Of a stretch of 50,872 bases of DNA, positions 1-9,763 are shown one piece after another. The stretch is taken from assembly GCA_028278425.1 (NCBI GenBank), contig JANQEJ010000182.1, positions 1 through 50,872 of the forward strand, read 5' to 3'. The position numbers and the translations under genes were made by a program. The notes under the pieces are model-generated. The model had not been told where the DNA came from, searched no databases, and was given only the letters and a program-made list of their open reading frames with translations. Each line of letters begins with the position of its first letter. The first letter of the stretch is position 1. The stretch is from Planctomycetota bacterium (GTDB lineage Bacteria > Planctomycetota > UBA1135 > GCA-002686595).

Positions 1-558
1 CTGCTCGAGCTCGTCGCCCTTCCCTATGACGCCGACACCCTGCACGGGCGCTCGCTCGTCACGCTCCTGAACGGCGGAACGCTCCCGCCCGTCCCGATCC
101 TCGCGGGTCCGGACCTTCACGGCGGTTGGGCGCTCCTCCACGACGGCTGGAAGCTCGTCGAGGCGCGTCCCGCGGTGGGGCGGCACCACACGGTCCTCTC
201 GCACCCGCGGGTACGGAAGTGGTTGGTGGAACGCCACGGCGGCACGCAGGACCTGCCGGCCGATCAGGTCGAGGCCGCGGTCGCCCGCGCACCGGATCCG
301 AAGAAGCTCTGGGAGGAGGTGACCGCCGCGCTCGCGGGTCCCTACCACGAGCTCTACCGGCTCGACGACGACCCCGGAGAGCTCGTCGACCTCGCCGCCG
401 CGGAGCCGGAGCGCGTGGCGGAGCTCGCTCGCCTGCTCGCCCGCGAGCTGGAACGCGCGGAGAAAGCGCGTCGAGCCGTTCCGCCCGGTGCGCGCGTGGT
501 CGCCGACGAGGAGCTCCTGCGCGAGATGGAGGCCCTGGGGTACGCCGGCGACCACTGA
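1..558 (+). CDS. Sulfatase-like hydrolase, C-terminal part (5' end outside window)
   Basis: The open frame runs from the first base and encodes the last 185 residues of a larger protein. It shows the usual C-terminal layout of sulfatase-like members of the alkaline phosphatase superfamily: an LHGRSL segment, a segment in which the product is handled (LLHDGWKLVEA), and then ELYRLDDDPGELVDL, the 'payment' motif preceding a helical tail. It ends in LREMEALGYAGDH, close to the LGYTGAG segments of the two complete paralogues at 11007-12740 and 13167-14909, but it stops there and has no TPR tail. The catalytic N-terminal half is not in the window, so the nucleophile and the substrate cannot be judged. 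The next gene is convergent, 27 bp away. Confidence 0.85.
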   Translation: MLELVALPYDADTLHGRSLVTLLNGGTLPPVPILAGPDLHGGWALLHDGWKLVEARPAVGRHHTVLSHPRVRKWLVERHGGTQDLPADQVEAAVARAPDPKKLWEEVTAALAGPYHELYRLDDDPGELVDLAAAEPERVAELARLLARELERAEKARRAVPPGARVVADEELLREMEALGYAGDH

Positions 559-585
559 CCGCCGCGCCGGACCGCCAGGCCCGCG

Positions 586-1776
586 CTAGTCGCGCCGCTT
601 GATCTCGACGTCGCCGCTCGAGGTGTGGATCTCGAGCGTCTTGCCGCCGCCGCCGATCTTTCCCTTGGCGGAGTCGCCGGCGCCGCGGCGCTCGGTCTCC
701 TTCTGCAGCGGGAAGTCGGACTCGATCGAGCCGTAGTTCGTGTAGGCGTCCACGTCGCACGCGAAGCTCGCGGAGAGCTCGATCTCGACGTCGCCGTAGC
801 GGGAGCTGATCAGCCAGTCGGCTTCGGCGCGGCTCGCGCCCTGCGCCTCGACCTCCACGTCGCCCGAGCTGCTCTCGGCGCGCAGGCGGGTGAACTCGCC
901 CTGGATCGTGACGCTGCCGTAGCCGCTCGAGGCGTCGACGTCGCCGCGGATGTCCTCGACGTCGACGTCGCCCGAGGAGGTGCGCGCGGTCAGGGTGCCC
1001 GCGACGTCGTCGAGCTCGAGCGTGCCGTAGGAGGAGTGCACCTCGAGCTTCTCGCCGCGCACGTCGCGCAGGGTCACGTCGCCGGAGCTGCTCGTGGCCT
1101 CGATCTTGGCGCCGCTCACGTCTTCGAGGGTGACGTCGCCGTAGCTCGTCTGCGCGATGACGTCGACGCCGTCGACGTCCTTGAGGTCGATGTCGCCCGA
1201 GCCGCTCCGCGCCACGGCTTCGCCGGAGACGTCTTCGAGCACGACGTCGCCGTAGCTCGTGCCCGCTTCGCAGGGACCGAGCGGGCCGCGCACCTCGACG
1301 TCGCCCGACGTGCTCTCGATGCGGACCGCGACGCCCTCGGGAACGACGGCCGTCAGGTCGGCGCTGGGCTGGATCGTCATCGTGACGGACGCGCCCAGAT
1401 CGACCGTCCGCGAGCGCGTGGTCACGCGGACGCGCACCTCGCCGTCGGCGTGCTCGACCGTGACTTCGACGTCCTTCAGGGCGTCTTCGGCCTCCTCTTC
1501 GGTGCGGCCGTTGGCGCTCAGCACGGCGAGGAGGTGGGGCGCGTCCTCGCCGTCGGCGCGCACGGTGACGTCGCCGTGGATGTCCTCGAGGATCAGCGTG
1601 TCCCCGGCGGCGACGTCGAGGTCGAGCCGCGTCTCGTCCGTGGCGTGGTAGCGGATGTCGAACGCCTCGGGGCCGAGCTCGATCGAGATCCCGTCGTGGT
1701 CGGTGGAGATCGTGCAGGCGGCGGCCAGAGCTCCGAGCGCCACGGCGGCGAGGGCGGGCGTGGGGGAGGATCGCAT
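586..1776 (-). CDS. DUF4097-type beta-repeat lipoprotein
   Basis: A 396-residue predicted lipoprotein. The signal peptide ends in a lipobox (LAAAC, Cys21), so the protein is probably anchored in the membrane facing outward. Residues of about 50-390 are a regular series of short beta rungs of about 20 residues, each centred on S-x-G-D-V or S-Y-G-D-V, as in the DUF4097/DUF4098 'beta strand repeat' family, which probably folds as a beta-helix. The rungs alternate strictly between Ser and Tyr versions over most of the length. No catalytic motif is seen and the function is unknown. The gene starts 8 bp after the stop of the FIST gene on the same strand, so the two are probably co-transcribed, with the FIST gene first. 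Confidence 0.85.
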   Translation of the reverse strand: MRSSPTPALAAVALGALAAACTISTDHDGISIELGPEAFDIRYHATDETRLDLDVAAGDTLILEDIHGDVTVRADGEDAPHLLAVLSANGRTEEEAEDALKDVEVTVEHADGEVRVRVTTRSRTVDLGASVTMTIQPSADLTAVVPEGVAVRIESTSGDVEVRGPLGPCEAGTSYGDVVLEDVSGEAVARSGSGDIDLKDVDGVDVIAQTSYGDVTLEDVSGAKIEATSSSGDVTLRDVRGEKLEVHSSYGTLELDDVAGTLTARTSSGDVDVEDIRGDVDASSGYGSVTIQGEFTRLRAESSSGDVEVEAQGASRAEADWLISSRYGDVEIELSASFACDVDAYTNYGSIESDFPLQKETERRGAGDSAKGKIGGGGKTLEIHTSSGDVEIKRRD

Positions 1777-1784
1777 GGGGCTTT

Positions 1785-2999
1785 CTAGGGGCGCGGGCGG
1801 AAGACCGCCACCGAGGCGGTGAAGCCGTGCAGGAAGTTACGACCCCCGACGGGACCGATTTCGCCGGCGCAGAAGAATCCCGCCGTCGGGACGTCCGAGC
1901 GGAGGCCGCTGCGCACGCAGCGGACGTCGTGATGGGGCTCCGGGAACATCTGGAGCCCCCGCCCGGTGCACGTGAAGAGCAGGGCGCCCGCTTCGTCCGG
2001 CTCGCTCGTCCCGAGCGCTCCGCCCCCCTGGCTCGCCATGAGGAGCCGGAGGTCCTCGCCGGCGGAATCGGCGTCGCGCACCAGGAACTGCACCGTCTGG
2101 CCGCGGCGGACGAAATCGCCCACCGCCACCCACTTCTGCTTGTCCTCGATGCCCATGACGTGGCGGACCAGGAAATCGCCGCGGTCGAACTCGCTCTTGG
2201 CGGCGTCGATGGCGAGCCCGACGAAGGGCATGCGCTGCATGAGCGCCTGCTCGCCCTCCGGAAGGCCGCGCCAGGTCTCCATCAGCGCGTCGAGGGCCGG
2301 CTTGCCGCCGAGCTTCTTGATCAGGTGCTGGTCGCACTCCGTCACGACCCAGGGCTTCCCCACCGGGCGGCAACCCTGGCTCACCACGGGGCGCAGCTCG
2401 ATGCCGCCCTCCAGCACCACGCCGACCGCGCCGCCGTCGCGGACGCCGTCGGCCGTGAAGAGGAGGCTCTCCCCCGGCCCCCTGCCGCCGCTCGCCATCC
2501 CGCCCATGGCCGGGACGCCGGGCCGTTCCTCGTCCAGGGCGATCAGGTAGCGGTCCATCGGGAACGTGAAGGGGTCCGCCAGGATCAGGATCGACGAGCG
2601 CTCCGGGTCCGGGACCGGCGGCACCGCCGAGAAGAGGATCTTGTCCTCCGGGCCCTGGGCCGCGCTGACCTCGAAGAAGCGCACCTTGGTGGCGGGCAGG
2701 GACGCGGCCCAGACCGCGAGCCCCGGCTCGCCCTCCGCCTCGCGGTCCCCGCCGATGACGCTCACGCTCGTGCAGCCCACGAGCGCCGGGCACCCCGTGG
2801 CGGTGGCGAGCCGGACGCCGAGCCGGCGGAGGTCGTCCCCGTGGTGGTGTGTCGCGAAGACCGCGATCAGGTCAGGGGTTCGTTCGCCCAGCGACGCCTC
2901 GAGGCCTCGCAGGCACTCCTCCTCGGCGAGGGAAGTGTCCGGTCGTGTCGAGAGGGCGCTCGCGAAGCGGGGGGTCGAGTTGGGTCGGGGAGTGGGCAA
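1785..2999 (-). CDS. FIST-domain sensory protein
   Basis: A 404-residue protein with the FIST_N domain (about residues 10-215: FASALST near the start, VGCTSVSVIGG in the middle) and the FIST_C domain (about 230-395, ending in GFFCAGEIGPVGGRNFLHGF). FIST domains are proposed small-ligand sensors, often linked to signal transduction, but this protein has no attached output domain, so it would have to act with a partner. No signal peptide is seen and it is probably cytoplasmic. The chosen start is a TTG at 2999, because the conserved FASALS strand begins about twelve residues later and there is no nearer ATG. The DUF4097 lipoprotein follows 8 bp downstream. The gene is divergent from korA. Confidence 0.85.
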   Translation of the reverse strand: MPTPRPNSTPRFASALSTRPDTSLAEEECLRGLEASLGERTPDLIAVFATHHHGDDLRRLGVRLATATGCPALVGCTSVSVIGGDREAEGEPGLAVWAASLPATKVRFFEVSAAQGPEDKILFSAVPPVPDPERSSILILADPFTFPMDRYLIALDEERPGVPAMGGMASGGRGPGESLLFTADGVRDGGAVGVVLEGGIELRPVVSQGCRPVGKPWVVTECDQHLIKKLGGKPALDALMETWRGLPEGEQALMQRMPFVGLAIDAAKSEFDRGDFLVRHVMGIEDKQKWVAVGDFVRRGQTVQFLVRDADSAGEDLRLLMASQGGGALGTSEPDEAGALLFTCTGRGLQMFPEPHHDVRCVRSGLRSDVPTAGFFCAGEIGPVGGRNFLHGFTASVAVFRPRP

Positions 3000-3151
3000 C
3001 GTCTCCGGGGGATCGACGAGCCGTCATCGTGGCCCGCGCCCATGCTTTCGCCAAGTCCCAACGCGGCGCGAGGGTCGGGGAATCGCCCGTTCCGCGCCAA
3101 GTTCGCGGGTGCGTCGGCCGATGCTTCGTGGCAGAATAATCGGCCAAAATT

Positions 3152-3170
3152 CAGGTAGGTCGCGTACCTG
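3152..3170. promoter_or_regulatory. Inverted repeat in the FIST/korA divergent intergenic region
   Basis: The 270-bp region between the FIST gene and korA (3000-3269) contains CAGGTA (3152-3157), seven bases, then TACCTG (3165-3170), directly after an A+T-richer patch at about 3132-3152. An operator or the edge of a promoter is possible. No convincing -35/-10 pair can be assigned by eye, and nothing else is recognised in this stretch. Confidence 0.3.
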
Positions 3171-3269
3171 GGGCTCGGCAGACCCCTTGTTTCGCGGCCT
3201 CCCGGGCCCTCCTCCCGGACCTTCTCTGTGCCCCTTCCCACCCCTCGGATGGGACCCAAGAACCCACCA

Positions 3270-5131
3270 ATGACCATCACTGAGCAGCCTGGGGCCGACC
3301 TGCCCTTGCAGCAGCAGGAGCGGGTGGTGATCCGCTTCGCCGGCGACTCCGGCGACGGCATGCAGATCACCGGAAACCAGTTCACGAGCACCTCCGCCTT
3401 CGTGGGAAACGACCTGGCAACGCTGCCCGACTTCCCGGCGGAGATCCGGGCCCCCGCGGGAACCCGGCCCGGCGTCTCGGGCTTCCAGATCCACTTCAGC
3501 TCCGCCGACATCCACACGCCGGGGGACGCCCCCGACGTCCTCGTGGTGATGAACCCGGCCGCCCTGGCGGTCAACCTCACCGACCTGAAGCCCGGCGGGA
3601 TGGTCATCGCCAACACGGGGAACTTCAAGGCGACCGATCTGAAGAAGGCAAGGCTGGACAAGAACCCGCTGGAGGACGGCTCGCTCGACGGCTACCGCGT
3701 GATCGAGGTCGACATCAACGACCGCGTCGCGCGCGCGCTCGAGGACTCGCCGCTCTCCGCGAAGGAGGTCCAGCGCTGCAAGAACTTCTTCGCGCTCGGG
3801 ATCATGTACTGGCTCTACAGCCGGCCGCTCGAGCCGACCCTGAACTGGCTGGCGGAGAAGTTCGCCAAGCGCCCCGAGGTCGCCGAGGCGAACCAGAAGG
3901 CCCTGCGAGCCGGCTTCAACTCCGGCGACATCCACGAGATGTTCCAGGGGCGTTACGAGGTGGCCAAGTGCGACGTGCTGCCGAAGGGCAGGTACCGCAA
4001 CATCATGGGCAACCAGTCGCTCTCGATCGGGCTGGTCGCCGGCGCCGAGCTGGCTGGGCTCAAGCTCTTCCTGGGCTCCTATCCGATCACGCCCGCCTCG
4101 GACATCCTCCACCAGCTCTCCGCCTACAAGCACCACGGCGTCTTCACCTTCCAGGCCGAGGACGAGATCGCGGCGATCTGCTCGGCCCTCGGCGCGTCGT
4201 TCAACGGCTACCTCGGCGTCACGACGACGTCCGGTCCGGGCGTGGCGCTGAAGACCGAGGCGATGGGGCTCGCCGTTTCGACCGAGCTGCCGCTCGTCAT
4301 CGTGAACATCCAGCGCGCCGGTCCGTCGACCGGCATGCCGACGAAGGTGGAGCAGGCGGACCTGCTGCAGGCGGTCTTCGGCCGCAACGGCGAGGCGCCG
4401 ATGCCCGTCCTGGCCTGCGCCACGCCCTCGGACGCCTTCGAGACGGCGATCGAGGCGTGCCGCATCGCGGTGCAGTACATGACTCCGGTGATGCTGCTCA
4501 GCGACAACTACATCGCCAACGGCTCCGAGCCGTGGCGCCTGCCCGAGCTGGACTCGCTGGAGCCGTTCCCGACCGAGTTCCGGACCGAGGCGGAGGGCTA
4601 CAAGCCCTACTCACGCAACGGCAAGCTCGCGCGCCCTTGGGTCAAGCCGGGCACGCCGGGCCTCGAGCACCGCATCGGCGGCCTCGAGAAGGAGAACATC
4701 AGCGGCAACATCAGCTACGACCCGGACAACCACCAGCTCATGACGACGTTGCGCAACGACAAGGTGATGGGGGTGCGCGACTCGATCCCCAAGCCGGAGG
4801 TCCACGGACCGGAGAGCGGCGACCTGCTCGTCGTCGGTTGGGGTTGCACCTACGGCGCGATCACCGGCGGCTGCCAGAACATGCGCGCGCGCGGCGCGTC
4901 GGTCGCGAACGTGCACCTGCGGCACGTGTGGCCGCTTCCGCACGGGCTCAACGACCTGTTCTCCAACTACAAGCGCGTGCTCGTTCCCGAGCTCAACATG
5001 GGGCAGCTCGCGCGGATCCTGCGCAGCGAGTACCCGAAGCACGAGATCCTGTCCTATATGAAGGTCGAGGGTCGGCCGTTCACGACGACCGACGTCATGG
5101 CGAAGATCCGCGAGATCCAGGAGCAGGTTTG

Positions 5132-5132
<1 letters not shown>
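3270..5132 (+). CDS. korA: 2-oxoacid:ferredoxin oxidoreductase, alpha subunit (gamma-alpha fusion)
   Basis: A 620-residue subunit of a 2-oxoglutarate/2-oxoacid:ferredoxin oxidoreductase, which oxidatively decarboxylates a 2-oxoacid to an acyl-CoA and reduces ferredoxin. The N-terminal gamma-type domain begins with RFAGDSGDGMQITG (about residues 22-210). The pyrimidine-binding alpha domain follows (about 240-480, with GSYPITPASDILH and TTSGPG), then a C-terminal domain (about 500-610). This fused layout is that of the two-subunit KorAB enzymes. The ATG at 3270 is preferred over the in-frame GTG at 3228 because the conserved domain starts soon after it; no clear ribosome-binding site precedes either. 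The stop overlaps the start of korB (TGATG). Substrate choice (2-oxoglutarate or another 2-oxoacid) is inferred from overall similarity only. Confidence 0.93.
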
Positions 5133-6127
<995 letters not shown>

Positions 6128-6155
6128 TCCGCTGGCGGAGCTCCCGGAGCGGTGT

Positions 6156-6464
6156 GTGCCGTGCGAAGGGGGCGTGCCACCCCTCGACCGCGCCGCCGCC
6201 GAGGAGCGCATGGAGCACGTCCCCGAGTGGACCCTCGACTTCCCGCGCCTGAAGCGCGCCTGGAAGCTCAAGGACTTCCGCGCCGCCCTCGCCTGGGTGA
6301 ACCGCGTCGGGATGCTGGCCGAGGAGGAGGGCCACCATCCGGACTTCCACCTCACCGGCTGGAATCAAGTCGAGCTCGTGATCTGGACGCACGCGATCGA
6401 CGGGCTCTCGGACAACGACTTCGTGCTGGCGAAGAAGATCGACGAGCTCTTCGCGCGGTCCTAG
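6156..6464 (+). CDS. 4a-hydroxytetrahydrobiopterin dehydratase (PCD/DCoH family)
   Basis: About 102 residues of pterin-4a-carbinolamine dehydratase, which dehydrates the 4a-hydroxy-tetrahydropterin left by aromatic amino-acid hydroxylases. The active-site block EEEGHHPDF (His60, His61), THAIDGLSDNDF (His79) and the terminal LAKKIDEL helix are all present. The GTG at 6156 is the nearest ordinary start, but the preceding in-frame codons from CTG at 6132 encode AELPERCV, which joins the CVPCEGGVPPLD segment that many family members carry. The true start may therefore be the CTG at 6132, five bases after the korB stop. The gene probably belongs to the korAB operon. Its TAG overlaps the stop of the convergent gene within CTAG. 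No aromatic amino-acid hydroxylase is seen in the window. Confidence 0.9.
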   Translation: MPCEGGVPPLDRAAAEERMEHVPEWTLDFPRLKRAWKLKDFRAALAWVNRVGMLAEEEGHHPDFHLTGWNQVELVIWTHAIDGLSDNDFVLAKKIDELFARS

Positions 6465-6727
6465 TCCTTCGGGATGTCCCCCAGAAGCCGGACGCGCGTC
6501 ACCGCGTTCGCGTCGAAGGTGACGTCCTTGTGGTTCACCGCCACGCCGTACTTCGCCGCCGTCTTGATGTACTCCTCGGAGTCCTCGTCGGGTCCGAGCT
6601 CGTGCACGTCGCAGTCGTGCATGAGAACGGTGAAGCCGTTCGTCTCGTCGAAGCGGCCGATGTAGAGGACGTTCTTGTTGGTCTCGATGACCAGGTTGAT
6701 GCCGTGGGGGGCTTCGTGGATGTTCAT
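6461..6727 (-). CDS. Small conserved-looking protein of unknown function
   Basis: An 88-residue cytoplasmic protein starting MNIHEAPHGINLVIE and ending RVRLLGDIPKD. It is acidic and well structured in composition, with alternating beta-strand-like stretches (INLVIETNKNVLYIGRF, GFTVLMHDCDVHEL) and no signal peptide or membrane segment. Codon use and protein composition look genuinely coding, unlike the very Arg/Gly/Pro-rich continuation of the same frame upstream of the ATG. I do not recognise the family. The gene lies 20 bp downstream of the large carboxypeptidase-regulatory-like gene on the same strand, so it may be co-transcribed with it. Its TAG stop is interleaved with that of the pterin dehydratase gene (CTAG). 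Confidence 0.7.
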   Translation of the reverse strand: MNIHEAPHGINLVIETNKNVLYIGRFDETNGFTVLMHDCDVHELGPDEDSEEYIKTAAKYGVAVNHKDVTFDANAVTRVRLLGDIPKD

Positions 6728-6747
6728 CGCGGCGGAGAGGATAACAG

Positions 6748-9681
6748 CTAGGGCGTCAGACTGACGAAGGCTTCGGCGCCCGCCTTGACCTCCACGAGCT
6801 CGCCCCCCGCTTCGTCCTCGTCGTCCTCGATCTTGACGCGCCAGACGCCCGGCGCGAGGTCGGCGATCACGGCCTCGCCGTCGCCGCCGACGCGCTGCAT
6901 CTTGCGCTTCGTTCCGATCTCCTCCTCGCCCTCGTAGGCGGCGCTCACGAAGGTGAACGGGCCCACCTCGCCGGCGCACTGGACGCGGATCGAGCCGCCG
7001 ATCTCGAGCTCGACGGTGACGTTGCGCTCGACCTCGCCTTCGGTGAGCTCGACCTCGTCCGAGCGTCCGGTGACGAAGCCGGAGGCCTCGGCTTCCACCA
7101 CGACCGGGAGCTTCTCGGGGACGCCTTCCAGACGGTAGGTGCCGTCCGGCCCCGTTTTCGTGCCCCGGCTCCTCGACCGCCCGAAGAGAGCGGCCCAGGC
7201 GGCGGCTTCCTCGCTCTCTTCGGACGTGGACCGCGGAACCGCGCGGACCGTGGCGTCGGCGACCGGGTTGCCCTCGTGGTCGACGACGCGTCCCTCGATG
7301 CCGTTGATGGGAAGGTCGACGTCGAAGACGTTCGTCCCGTCGCGCACGTCGACCTCGACGATGTGCGGCATGGCGCGGCTCGAGTGGGAAACCCGCAGGC
7401 GGTAGGGGCCGGTGGCGACCTCCTCGAGCTCGAAGCGGCCGCGGCGGTCGGTCTTGTCCGACGTCGTGGCGCCGCGTCCGAAGCTGCCGAACTCCTGTTC
7501 GAGCTGGAGCATCGCCTCCTCGCCCTCGGTCTTCTTGCGCGGCAGGAGCGACACGTTCGCCCGTTCGACCGGCGTGCCCGCGGAGGTGACGACGCCGCGC
7601 ACCGTCGTGCGCGTGTTCACGGTCAGGACGAGCGTCGTCGTCTGCCCGTCGGCGACGGTGACCGTCTCCCAGCCGACCTCGTCGTCGTCCTCCTCGCCGG
7701 CGTTGAACTCGATCACGAGGCCGGCGACGTCCTGGCGCGAGCCGGGGCGGAAGCTGTGCTCCCCGGCGATGAGGTTCCTGATCCGGGCCTCGCCGCGGTT
7801 GTTCGTCCGCTTCGTGGCCCAGCCGTCCTCGACGCCGGGGCCGCGGTGGTGGACCTGGGTCTTGGAGACCGGATCGCCGCGGCCGTCGATCACCGTGATC
7901 TCGACGGTGCCGCCCTCGAGCATGCGGACCGTTTCCTCCACGGTGCCCTGGAGAGGCAGGCCGTAACCCTCTTGCTCGTAGCGCGAGTAGTTGCGCGCCG
8001 TCACGGTGATGGTCGCCGTGTCCGTGGTACACGCCGCGAGCTCGACCCAGCCCTCGTCGTCCGTCCTGCCGCTCGAGGCCTGGTGCGCGAGCCCGAACAA
8101 CTGGGCCATCTCGTCGTCCTCCTGGTCCTCGGCTTCCGGCGAGAGCCGCACGCGCGCCTTCTTGATCGGCTTGCCGGACCCCGCGTCGACGACCCGCAAG
8201 CGGACGATGGCCGAAGGATCCAACCGAACCGTGGCGAGATCGACCGTGCCGCTCTCGGGGATCGCGACGTCCTCGATGCGGTGCTCGCGGTAGCCCGGCG
8301 CGGTGATGAGCAGGCCGATTTCCGTCCGTTCGCCGTCCGGGCGCAGCTCCGTGAGCTCCACCCGCCCGGTCGAGAACTCGCGCTTCTTCGTCATGTCGGG
8401 CATGAACCCCGACTGACCCTCCTGCCACCGGAAGCGGACGGTGACGTCGTCGACCTTGCCGGCCGTACTGGCGTCGACCACGCGGAACGTCACGGTCGCG
8501 CCCCGATCCCAGGTCAGCTCGACGCCCTCGGTCCCCGCGAGCACGGTCTTCTTGTCGGTGCAGGGGCGCCGGCCGAAGAAGCCTTCGCTCACCGACGCCT
8601 CGACGGCGTAGCTCCGACCGGGTTGAAGGCCGCGGATCACGAAACGCCCGTTCTCCTCGACCTCCGCGGCGAGCGCACCCTCGCCCAGGCCCGCTTCCTC
8701 GAGCATCTCGCGGAACCCGCCCTTGTCGTCGTCCGGATCGCGCTCGAGCAGCCTGGCTCCGACGCGGACGTGCTCCCGCGCGGTGGGAAAGCCGGCGATC
8801 CTGCCTTCGATGACCGCCGTGGGGCCCAGCGTCAACAGGAGCTCGGCCGTTCCGCCCGGCGGCGGCGTCTCGCCGGGGAACTTGCCGTCGGGATAGTCCT
8901 CGTGCGAGACGTGCAGCACGTACTTGCCGGTGTCCTCGTTCGCGAGACGGAAGCGTCCCTCGGAATCGGTCTCGATGCCGTCGTCGTTGCCGCCGAAGAA
9001 GGGGCCGAAGCCGAAGGGAGTGTCCTCGTCGTCCGTGCGCACGATCATCGCGCCGGCCACCGGCTTACCGGCGGCGTTGACGACCTGGCCGGCGAGGATC
9101 ACGCCGGCCTCGAGCTCGAAGCCCCCGAGGTCCTCGTCGCCCTCCTCGCGCTCGAACTCGCGCGACTTGCGGAAGGGCAGGTAGCCGTCGGCCAGGACCT
9201 CGACTTCGACCTCGTCCCAGCGCTTCTTGCGCTCGACCTTGAACTCGCCGTTCTTGTCCGTCGTCGTCTTCAGCGACTTGGTGCCGCCGATCGGGAAGAG
9301 GCCGCTGCTGCCGCCGACGCGCGTCACCTCAACCTCGGCGTCCTGGACCGGGAAGCCCATCGCGTCGTGGATGCGTCCGGTGAGGAACGGTCCTTCCGCC
9401 CGGCGGGCGGCGCGCTCCTCCATTTTGCGCTCCTCGCGCTCGGCCTCCGTCTCCAGGGCGGTCCGAGCCGGCGCGGCCTCCTCCTCCTTCACCTCCTCTT
9501 CGACCGCGGCCAGGTCCGCCGCGGGCGCCTGCCCCGGGCGCGCGACGGTGCTCGGACTGACCGCGGTGGGCGTCGAGGACGACCGCTCGCGGTCGGAGTC
9601 CTCCCCCAGGAGGAGGAAGGCGGCGGCTCCGCCGAGCAGAAGGACGGCGACGAGGGCGAGGAGCGGCAGGGACTTCTTCAT
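6748..9681 (-). CDS. Exported multi-domain carboxypeptidase-regulatory-like protein
   Basis: A 977-residue protein. Residues of about 4-25 are a hydrophobic segment (LPLLALVAVLLLGGAAAFLLL) that acts as a signal anchor or an uncleaved signal, so most of the protein lies outside the cytoplasm. After an Ala/Glu-rich coiled segment (about 60-95) come many immunoglobulin-like carboxypeptidase-regulatory (CarboxypepD_reg/DUF4198-like) repeats. Each has a G-x-V-x-D-x-x-G-x-P-V-x-x-A pattern (for example GRIHDAMGFPVQDAEVEV, GQVVNAAGKPVAGAMIV, GRVVDHEGNPVADATVRA) followed by a T-D-x-x-G-x-F/Y strand. No enzymatic motif was found. A structural or adhesive role at the cell surface is inference. The divergent neighbour starts 82 bp away. 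Confidence 0.88.
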   Translation of the reverse strand: MKKSLPLLALVAVLLLGGAAAFLLLGEDSDRERSSSTPTAVSPSTVARPGQAPAADLAAVEEEVKEEEAAPARTALETEAEREERKMEERAARRAEGPFLTGRIHDAMGFPVQDAEVEVTRVGGSSGLFPIGGTKSLKTTTDKNGEFKVERKKRWDEVEVEVLADGYLPFRKSREFEREEGDEDLGGFELEAGVILAGQVVNAAGKPVAGAMIVRTDDEDTPFGFGPFFGGNDDGIETDSEGRFRLANEDTGKYVLHVSHEDYPDGKFPGETPPPGGTAELLLTLGPTAVIEGRIAGFPTAREHVRVGARLLERDPDDDKGGFREMLEEAGLGEGALAAEVEENGRFVIRGLQPGRSYAVEASVSEGFFGRRPCTDKKTVLAGTEGVELTWDRGATVTFRVVDASTAGKVDDVTVRFRWQEGQSGFMPDMTKKREFSTGRVELTELRPDGERTEIGLLITAPGYREHRIEDVAIPESGTVDLATVRLDPSAIVRLRVVDAGSGKPIKKARVRLSPEAEDQEDDEMAQLFGLAHQASSGRTDDEGWVELAACTTDTATITVTARNYSRYEQEGYGLPLQGTVEETVRMLEGGTVEITVIDGRGDPVSKTQVHHRGPGVEDGWATKRTNNRGEARIRNLIAGEHSFRPGSRQDVAGLVIEFNAGEEDDDEVGWETVTVADGQTTTLVLTVNTRTTVRGVVTSAGTPVERANVSLLPRKKTEGEEAMLQLEQEFGSFGRGATTSDKTDRRGRFELEEVATGPYRLRVSHSSRAMPHIVEVDVRDGTNVFDVDLPINGIEGRVVDHEGNPVADATVRAVPRSTSEESEEAAAWAALFGRSRSRGTKTGPDGTYRLEGVPEKLPVVVEAEASGFVTGRSDEVELTEGEVERNVTVELEIGGSIRVQCAGEVGPFTFVSAAYEGEEEIGTKRKMQRVGGDGEAVIADLAPGVWRVKIEDDEDEAGGELVEVKAGAEAFVSLTP

Positions 9682-9763
9682 GGATGGGGCAGGGGGCCGG
9701 GAGCGTCCATGCTATACGGAGCGCGATTCGGGAAGATTTACGGTCCTCCCGCCCTTCCGTTTC

